Assembly: GCA_011037195.1 (NCBI GenBank)
Contig: JAAEAF010014405.1
Span: 186,001 to 250,000, forward strand
From: Triatoma infestans
Taxonomy: Eukaryota > Arthropoda > Insecta > Hemiptera > Reduviidae
Direction of reading: 5' to 3'
Length of the DNA stretch: 64,000 nt
This document shows, one piece after another, positions 57,040-64,000 of the stretch. The number at the start of each line of letters is the position of its first letter. Position 1 is the stretch's first letter. Made by a program: the position numbers and the translations under genes. The notes under the pieces were generated by a model. The model was not told where the DNA came from and did not search any database. It worked only from the letters and a program-made list of their open reading frames with translations.

Positions 57040-57125
57040 TCTCTACAAGAACTTGCTGAATTTGCTCTGAAGATGGATGAAAAATCCAAAAACCGGTCAG
57101 CAATAAAAGGAATATGCATGCTAGG
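57040..57125 (+). mobile_element. Penelope-like hammerhead unit, single
   Basis: A hammerhead block (57062-57103) with an unrelated-looking upstream flank and an AATAAAAGGAATATGCATGC tail. Its surroundings do not match the other units, so it may be a separate Penelope-like family. Confidence 0.4.
57062..57103 (+). ncRNA. Hammerhead motif with five-pair stem I
   Basis: TTGCT (57062-57066), CTGAAGA (57067-57073), T, GGAT (57075-57078) pairing with ATCC (57084-57087), AAAA in place of GAAA, self-complementary ACCGGT (57092-57097), C57098, then AGCAA (57099-57103) pairing with all five bases of TTGCT. The G12-to-A change should inactivate it. The stems differ from all other copies yet still pair. 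Confidence 0.48.
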
Positions 57126-57934
57126 ACGGCTAAAATACCATACCATATATATGTATGTACTTTCAAAATTCACCGAAAGAAAACTGAAATTAAATTGAAA
57201 ATTGACTTGTGACCTAGATCTTGTTCGATATCTTATTTTCTTGAGTTTAGATATTGCAGGCCACCTAGCTTCAGTCATCTTGTTTAGTCAGGACTGTTTT
57301 TAGAGTTTAAAGAGAAGATTTGCACGAGAAAATGGGATGAGGGAGAGGTTTCTGGGAAATTTGTTTAATTGAATTTTCGTTTGAGGTTGTAATTAAAGGG
57401 AATCTTTAGATCAATGAAAGATATATAGTTGGTAGCAGAGTGTCCATCTGGCTGGAGGATTTGAATTTTTTTAGGGGTTAATTTTTACAAAAATTCTACT
57501 CTAAAGCGCAATACAAGAGTTATAGCATTTCTCAATGAGTTTAACCAAAATTCTAAAGCCCTGAATTAGGAATTAAGTGGAATATTGTGGAAATGAATAA
57601 AAGCACTAAGTGAAATCCGAGAGAGACAAATATTGGTCATTTGAGAGGAACACGGATTCTATATTAGAAGAGAGCGGACATAATATATATCCGGATTTGG
57701 TGGGAATGATTTTTAAATATCATTTGATTAGCCTAGCAAAATTTGAGACGTGGCTAGAGGAGAAATTTTGAAGAATATTGGAACTTGGGGATATTGAACA
57801 ATTGCTGTGTCATTAGTAAATGCAAAATTTGGCTCTCCTGAACTATCTGTAGTAAAGTAAATTGAATATTATCTAATGCTAGAATGCTGCCTTCCGGCCG
57901 GATTATTAATAGTTGGTCGGTATTCGCAATGCAG

Positions 57935-58081
57935 GATAATACCTGCAATTGTGCTCATGCTTCTTTTAAAGTGAAAGTCAACGTTTTTCACAAATTTGAT
58001 GAACTAGACGCTGACGGTGACGGAAAATTTGGAAGTGTCAGAGAAAAGGAAATGAGGAGGCTAGGAAAAAATTTCGATTAA
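57935..58081 (+). CDS. Possible EF-hand exon
   Basis: After a candidate 3' splice site (CGCAATGCAG, ending 57934), an open frame ends at TAA 58079-58081. Its second half, VFHKFDELDADGDGKFGSVR then EKEMRRLGKNFD, follows the EF-hand pattern: entering helix with F..FD, loop D-x-D-x-D-G-K, exit helix with M.RLG.N as in calmodulin-like proteins. The loop seems one residue long at its end (Arg then Glu, where Glu is expected at position 12). No second EF-hand is seen, and no donor site is needed if this is a last exon. It could be a real terminal exon, a pseudogene piece or chance. Confidence 0.35.
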   Translation, partial: DNTCNCAHASFKVKVNVFHKFDELDADGDGKFGSVREKEMRRLGKNFD

Positions 58082-58649
58082 GAATAGGGTTTATTTATCG
58101 CTTAAAATTAAATGAATTAATATTATGTTTATTATTATTATTTTTATATAGATGTAATTAATTACTTGAAATTTCATTATAAGCTTTTATTATTTAGAAA
58201 ATAAAAATTTAAATCGTTATTAAGAAAATTTTGGCTTTATAAAGATAGCACACGGAAAACATGTTCTGTATTATTACTTTATATTCATTTCAGACTGAAA
58301 TCGACTTCCATTCCTGGAATTGTAGTTCCTCTGTTATAATGTATATCGTATATGAAGCATTCTAAATTTCTACATTGTTCTCATAGAACAGAAGAATACT
58401 ACCAATGTGGCGTGATTTTTACATCTATTTTATTTCCCAATATATTTTGTGGTTCTTTAGACAAATGTTGTTTAGATAAATGTGTTTATTTGAGTGGATG
58501 AATTGTATGCGATTTCACTAAAAAGTTAAAAACGAAAAACATAAACATTTAAAATTTTATATTCCGTTTGAAAATCATCAGACGACATGTCAAGAAAGTT
58601 TGTACAAAAATTTGAAACCGAAGTGCGACTTTAAAAAAAAAAAAAAATC

Positions 58650-59655
58650 TGGTGTGAAACACTCACACAACTTTCTATTACTCCAGTTCTCAAAATTATA
58701 ATTGACAAATTTTATAGTTTGTGTACCAAATTTAATGAAATTAGTCGAAAACTGAAAAAACTGTTCAGTAAAAGCGTACTTCTGGTTTACTAATTTTTTG
58801 AAACTTGGAATTTGGCCATCTATTTATTTCTAATTAATTTTTTTTTGATGATAGAATTGTGTAATCAACTATGATAGCACTTTAGAGAAAAACATAACCC
58901 CACCCTCCCATAAAAGTGACCTTAAATGTATTTTCCCAGAGAAAAGTTTTAAATAAAAGTTGTACCACTATGTATGGTTAGTTTATATAACATGTTCCAA
59001 AAAAATCGTCGGAGCCATTTCTGAGAAAATCGCGAAAAAGTGGAAAAAAATCATTTAGTAAAATGGTAAAGTAAACGCACTTCCGGTTATCCGATTTTTT
59101 CAAACTCGGCATTTCAACAACATATTCACTTCTTATTAATATTATTTAGATGACAGAATTGTCTAATAAACTGAAATAGCACTTTAAATGATAACCTAAC
59201 TCTTCCCCTCCTCTATAACTGCCTTTAAATGAATTTCCATAGAGAAATGTTTCAAATAAAAGTTGTTAGCTCTTTATATGTGTAGTTGATATACCAAGTT
59301 TAAAGAAAATCGTCGAAGCCATTTTTAAGAAAAACGCAAAAAAGTAAGAAAACCAATTAGTAAAGTGGTACTTCCGGTTAAGGAATTTTGACAGATAATG
59401 ACTGCCAGATCCCATGGTGATACCTAAACGGAATATCCAGTTTCAACTTTCTATGGTTTTTCGTTTTTGAGCTATGCTGTTCACATACATACATAGATAC
59501 ACACACACACACACGCCATTTGCTAAAACCACTTTTTTGGACTCAAGGGACCTCAAAACGAATATTTCCGGTGAAAACTCGATATCGAAAATTTGACGCG
59601 ATTGCAATACTTAAATTTCTTACTCTTGCTAGGAGTAAGAAGAGAAAGTAAAACA
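58650..59655 (+). repeat. Rep1 dispersed repeat, full-length copy 3
   Basis: Collinear with the copies at 6222 and 46695. The landmark falls near 58778, 59078 and 59369. A CA tract lies at about 59500-59514. It ends GCTAGGAGTAAGAAGAGAAA. A poly-A run precedes the start, as in the other two full copies. Confidence 0.85.
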
Positions 59656-60329
59656 CAGCTCCACCGATTTTCATAAAAATAGTTTTTTCGAAAAAAAGAA
59701 AAATGGCTTTTAGAGGTGTTGGACTTGATATTTCGTTGAAACGTTTTATAAATTATTATATATTCACACTTTTATAATACTTTAGAGTTTTTCCTTTTTT
59801 TAGTCAGCCATTCTAATTGGATCAACGGTACTTGATATTTTCACTTAAAAAATGGATAAAACCCCTCAGGCTAGTAAAAATGTCAATAGAAAATAGAAAT
59901 TTTCTTTATCGTCCACAATTTAAAAAAAAAAAAGTAAATTGAATTTTCCTTACTTTCATTTCTATCATTTCTAAAATTTATTTTGATGTTTTAGAGAATA
60001 AAGGAGTAATTTTTTTTTCCAAATAAAATAAAGAAAATGAAAAATAAAAAAGCTTGCACAGTTCGTGTAATTTAATTATGGAATCCAAAACAGTTAATTA
60101 AAATCATAAGATGAGCTAGAATTACAAAAAAATAAAATAACAAAAACTGACATTTTGCTAAGATAACCACAATATTCCAAGGTATGGTATCCCGGCTTTT
60201 CTGTTTGCTTAATGAATGAAAACTACCTAATCATATTCAATAATGTATATATCTAAAAAGTATTGATTGATTGATTTGATGATTTCAGCTTTCAATTTTC
60301 CTGAAAGAATGTTTGAACTAGATATTAGC
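59656..60329. other. Unassigned AT-rich DNA
   Basis: No gene or element was recognised. Confidence 0.5.
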
Positions 60330-60905
60330 TGACTTACTTACTGGTTGGCGCTACAATCCTCCAGGGACCAAGGCCTTTCCAATCAGAGAATTCCAATCAC
60401 TCCTGTCCAACGCCCTCAGCCTCCAACTTCTCAACCCCATCTCTGTCAGGTCCTCTTCCACATCGTCAAGCCATCTTTTTATAGGCCTCCATGTTTTCCT
60501 TCTTCTTTTCCCACACATAAGTCCACGTGGTCTCTTTGCCGCATCCTTTCAACGTTACCCAGCCATCGGAGTCTACTTTTCTTAAGGTCATCAAGTCATC
60601 GTCCCCATAGAGATGTCTAGGCTCTTGGTTCTTTCTTATTCGCCACACTCCGTTTTCGCATCTTGGTCCATATATGGCTCTCAGGATTTTCCGTTCCCCA
60701 GATATTAAATCTGACTTCGCTACCCTTAGCACAGAACCCAAGTCTTACTTCCGTACACTGCCACGTGTCTTATAATGCTCTTATAAAAAGTAGCCTTTGC
60801 ATCGAGTAAAAGGGACCTAAACTTAAAGGTCCCAGCCTTGCCTTGATGTCTTCTTTTATATAATTATTATTTGTAATCTAGGCTCCCAGATATTTAGAGA
60901 GGCTT
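60330..60905 (-). pseudogene. LINE C-terminal fragment
   Basis: Minus strand from about 60905: KYLGAWITNNNYIKEDIKAR, then LLDAKATFYKSIIRHVAVYG, then GERKILRAIYGPRCENGVWR and IRKNQEPRHLY, then in shifted frames LRWLGNVERM and KRWLDDVEEDLTEMGLRSWR, ending near the stop at about 60340. This is the thumb and C-terminal region of a reverse transcriptase like that at 8646-9600, which shares the ERKILRxIYGP, LRW..HV.R and W.D.V.ED words. It belongs to a different subfamily. Several shifts break it. Confidence 0.8.
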
Positions 60906-61095
60906 TAAAGTTTGAGCTTCCTGCGACTTTTCGGTTTCTGAGATATTCTGTTAAAACACACACACACTAAGACTATTCGCTAAAAAAACAGTTTTTTCTT
61001 ATTTACGGGATCCCAACACATGGATTTAGAAAATCTGTGCACAATCACAATACTAGGGAAATACAATCTCTTACTAGGGAAATAAGTGAAAATAA
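60906..61095 (+). repeat. Rep1 fragment, 3' end
   Basis: GCGACTTTTCGGTTTCTGAG, a CA tract at 60956-60968, CTATTCGCTAAAAAAACAGT, and a closing TCTTACTAGGGAAATAAGTG match a decayed Rep1 end. Confidence 0.6.
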
Positions 61096-61795
61096 AAAAA
61101 ATCCGACCAAATTTATAATATTAATTCTTCTCAGCCACTAATACAAGGAATCTCTTTGAATACATTACTCTGTATGCCAATAATATTACAACCAAGCGAA
61201 GTAATATCACTTAGTTATCAGTAAATAGGAAATGATTATCAAGATTCCTATTTCCTAATCAAACTATGTTCAGTTTAGAATTTCCCAATAATGACATTTG
61301 ATGAAACTGCTGTGTATACAGGAGACAGGAGAACACCACCAAGTTTATACATTCCTATCTATCCAGGTGTTAATAGTCTTATTACCCTGTTAGTAGAGTT
61401 TTATTATTAATTCAGTTTTAATACTATGTTTGATATAGATTTTTCAAATCTTCATTTGAACTATTTTTATGAATATAATTTAAATTTTATTTATATTTAA
61501 TGTAAGAAGGCAACTACCGTAAAAACGGTTAAGTAATATACAAAGAATATTTTAACCAACATCTCCCCAACATATCTCTCTATCTAATCAATGCAACATA
61601 CTAACTTGAAGTGTTCTTGATCCTATACCACAACTTTCCTTCTAAATAACAACGGGGTCCCTTAAGAGTTTAACAACCATTTAACTGAGACCCTGAAACA
61701 AAGAGTAAACAATTAGTTATCTAATTAAGGAACTCGAATCTAAGAATAGACAATTGGTCCATCTTACAATATATATAGGAAAAAACATTATATTC
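61096..61795. other. Unassigned AT-rich DNA
   Basis: No gene or element was recognised. Confidence 0.5.
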
Positions 61796-61799
61796 AATA

Positions 61800-62590
61800 A
61801 ACGCTAAATGGCCAGACAGAAGGATACTGGTCTAGCTTGGCTGCGGGGTCTGAACAAAAGCATATCTGGGACTCCAGGAGGTATGGCCATGTTTTTCCAA
61901 GCTGAGATCGTTGTTATCATTGGATGCTTCAGTGTGGTAGAAAAGTGACAGGGAGAAGTTAAAGAGGTGAAGATATTGTCAGATAGCAAAGTTGTACCAA
62001 AGCCAGTTTGAATGAGCCATGCTAGAGAGCTCTAAATTAGTGGGTGAATGTAGGAGAAGACCTAATAACCTCGCTTCTTCTGGGCATTCGGATTTTCAGA
62101 TGAATGAAATGACGGTGGTATCCTCATACCAGCAATATGTGGTCCTGAGCCAGCAATTTTGCAACAGGAAGATCAAACAATAGAGGTATAAGGAATTGGA
62201 GAAGCACTAGAGGAACTTGGAGCGGTGTCTCCAGGTTATATGGTAGGGGAACTTGAAGTATCTTCTCTCTCTGAGTATGAAACAATTTATTGAGAGTCCT
62301 GGTAGATGTATGGACTGGATAGTCTTGGGTAGCCAATAATTTACACAAAATATGTTAGTTTACAGGATGTCTAGTTCGTGTGTCAGGATTCTGACAATGG
62401 AGTCAGGGAAACCGAAAAGGGGTCAGTGTCCCCTTTTCGTCAATACTATATTCCACGTATTTTGGTGGGAAAAATTCTCAGGAGTTGAAACTGAAAATAT
62501 CTTAAGATATTGCAAACCGGAAGATTTTTTGTGTGGGGGGGGAAGGGCCATACTGACTCAGGTCCCGCGCTTTTGGGTACCCATTAATAA
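61800..62590 (+). pseudogene. I-like LINE 3' end (family B), strongly decayed
   Basis: Pieces in several frames: SGTPGGMAMFFQAEIVVII (the RNase H Glu block), KEVKILSDSKVVPKP (third Asp block), and later nucleotide-level similarity to 16840-16950, including AGATGTATGGACTGGATA and ACAGGATGTCTAGTTCGTGT. The end has a GGGCCATACTGACTCAGGTC scrap shared with 17335 and 30040. Stops are frequent, so it is an old copy. Confidence 0.65.
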
Positions 62591-63295
62591 CTCTAAATGA
62601 AATCTATACTTCCACACTTACAAATTTCTTATAAATTCTAATAAATTCTATAACTATGGTCAAAGTAATGTACTATATTTTTCGGCGTTTTGCTTTTCAT
62701 CATAAATTAGTTCAAAAGTTAAATAATATTTGATTTTTATTTTGATATTTTCTGTTTTCATAGTTGTTGTCTAATTGTTTAATAAATCCATCTCAGACGT
62801 GGATGTTAATTTTATTAGGCAATTAATTAAAACATATATTGTGTAACTTTTACCCAATTATAAAAGATTAGGATTTTAGAATAGATTAACTTTACACCGC
62901 TTTTGGGGATTTCGCGAAATTAAAATTGGAATTATATAAGACATAAACCAAACTGAAACCCAGATTTCGAGATATACGCTAACAATTCAATTTTGACATT
63001 GGGCAGCGTTGCTATACCCTATGACAATGCCAAAAGAATAGAAAAAATAATAATAAAAAAATGAAGGAAAATTTGTCTAACTACTTCTTCAGGTATCTTG
63101 GACATTTCTGCTATTATCCCAGGCTAACAACACTTTAAGGATAATTCCATATTCATACAACATAAATACGGCCTGCTGTTGATTGTGTTTTGATGTATTG
63201 ACGTGTTTTGCAGTTGATAGTTGATGATGAGTCTATTTATTTGAGTTTAGGTAGCCCCAAGCCAATTCTACCTTCCACCACACATCCGTACACTT

Positions 63296-63341
<46 letters not shown>

Positions 63342-64000
63342 TCATTGTACTTTACAGAATGCTGACTACCTTCATATACAAGTACTGACAGCGAAAAGAG
63401 CCATAACAGAACCTTTATGTCATAATAGATTTTGTTTTATAGCCACTCCCACACATCTAACATCTTCATTTAATACCTGGAAGGGCCGTTTATGAACTTC
63501 ATCTAATGAAATATTCGGAAAATACAGTATATACTTTTGTGTTAACAGATGCCAAAGTTTTTAAGTAATTTGTTTCTCTTTCAGTAGAAAAGTATAGACA
63601 ATTTTTTCTTTCGAGAAGGTGAAAAAAAATTATTCAGAATCAATAAAATAATATTTCTTTCTACCCTAGAGAAAATTGCAATCGGTCAGAAATTTCTTGA
63701 TTTTTCTCTGACAATATTGATTCAGTATTTAGTTTTTGTTGTTATATATTTTGGTGTCTAAATTTCAGTATAATTTCTAACAATATTCACTAAATTCATT
63801 TGTAATTTTATTTCATAAATTAAAAGACATTTTCTGGAAGGGGGCGTACAACCCAAGAGGTTCCTTGATACAAAAACGTTTAAAAAACTAATCGGAACAC
63901 AAATCCGAATAAAAAATCTTGTTCAGGCAAATACCACTGTTAAGAACAAAAAATGAATTTATAAACATTAAAGTATATTTTTTTTATTTATGTTCAAATA
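62591..64000. other. Unassigned AT-rich DNA with (CA)n tract
   Basis: A pure (CA)n microsatellite lies at 63298-63337. A 95-codon frame at 63208 spans that tract and is not a credible gene. Nothing else was recognised. Confidence 0.5.

Noticed and set aside
63208..63495. A 95-codon protein with a His-Thr repeat
   Set aside because: The repeat is the translated (CA)n microsatellite, and the flanks show no domain.
1..64000. CRISPR arrays, operons or other prokaryotic systems
   Set aside because: No regularly spaced short direct repeats with unique spacers, no dense gene packing and no ribosome-binding-site pattern; the content is clearly that of an animal nuclear genome.

Overview
The window is a stretch of animal nuclear DNA, AT-rich and almost entirely intergenic or intronic. 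It has no bacterial gene organisation. Short exons, tRNA-derived SINEs, five or more lineages of non-LTR retrotransposons, cut-and-paste DNA transposons and Penelope-like elements point to a metazoan, most likely an arthropod. The host genus cannot be decided from the sequence alone.

The best host-gene evidence is one minus-strand exon (31024-31210). It encodes the signal-peptide end and the first cystine-knot half of glycoprotein hormone beta-5 (GPB5), with a good 5' splice site. A possible EF-hand exon lies at 57935-58081. Nearly everything else that can be recognised is a mobile element or its relic.

Layout. 0-3 kb: microsatellites, a SINE with clear target duplications and a dead mariner. 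3.8-6.2 kb: a Penelope-like inverted pair, a LINE RNase H relic and a second SINE. 6.2-9.6 kb: a full copy of a dispersed repeat (called Rep1 here) and a LINE split by a PIF/Harbinger element flanked by TAA. 10-17 kb: three LINE 3' ends, one carrying a nested T-tailed SINE. 18.9-20.3 kb: a Penelope-like element with 0.41-kb inverted arms around a GIY-YIG gene fragment. 21.5-24.8 kb: an internally deleted hAT element with an 8-bp duplication and a 5'-truncated Jockey-type LINE. 26-30 kb: Penelope-like, solo-LTR and LINE pieces. 31-34 kb: the GPB5 exon and two LINE 3' ends with restriction-like endonuclease domains. 36-53 kb: Rep1 relics, more Penelope-like pairs, SINEs and LINE fragments. 53-64 kb: mostly unassigned AT-rich DNA with one Penelope-like unit, one Rep1 copy and two LINE ends.

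The most interesting signal is a set of about a dozen hammerhead-ribozyme-like motifs at seven main loci, mostly in head-to-head inverted pairs. Their stems I and II differ in sequence between loci but still pair, and stem III is a self-complementary ACGT or ACCGGT. One pair flanks a GIY-YIG coding fragment, which ties the motifs to Penelope-like retroelements. Minimal, possibly dimeric hammerheads are known from that group. All calls are by eye; no alignment, database or folding program was run.
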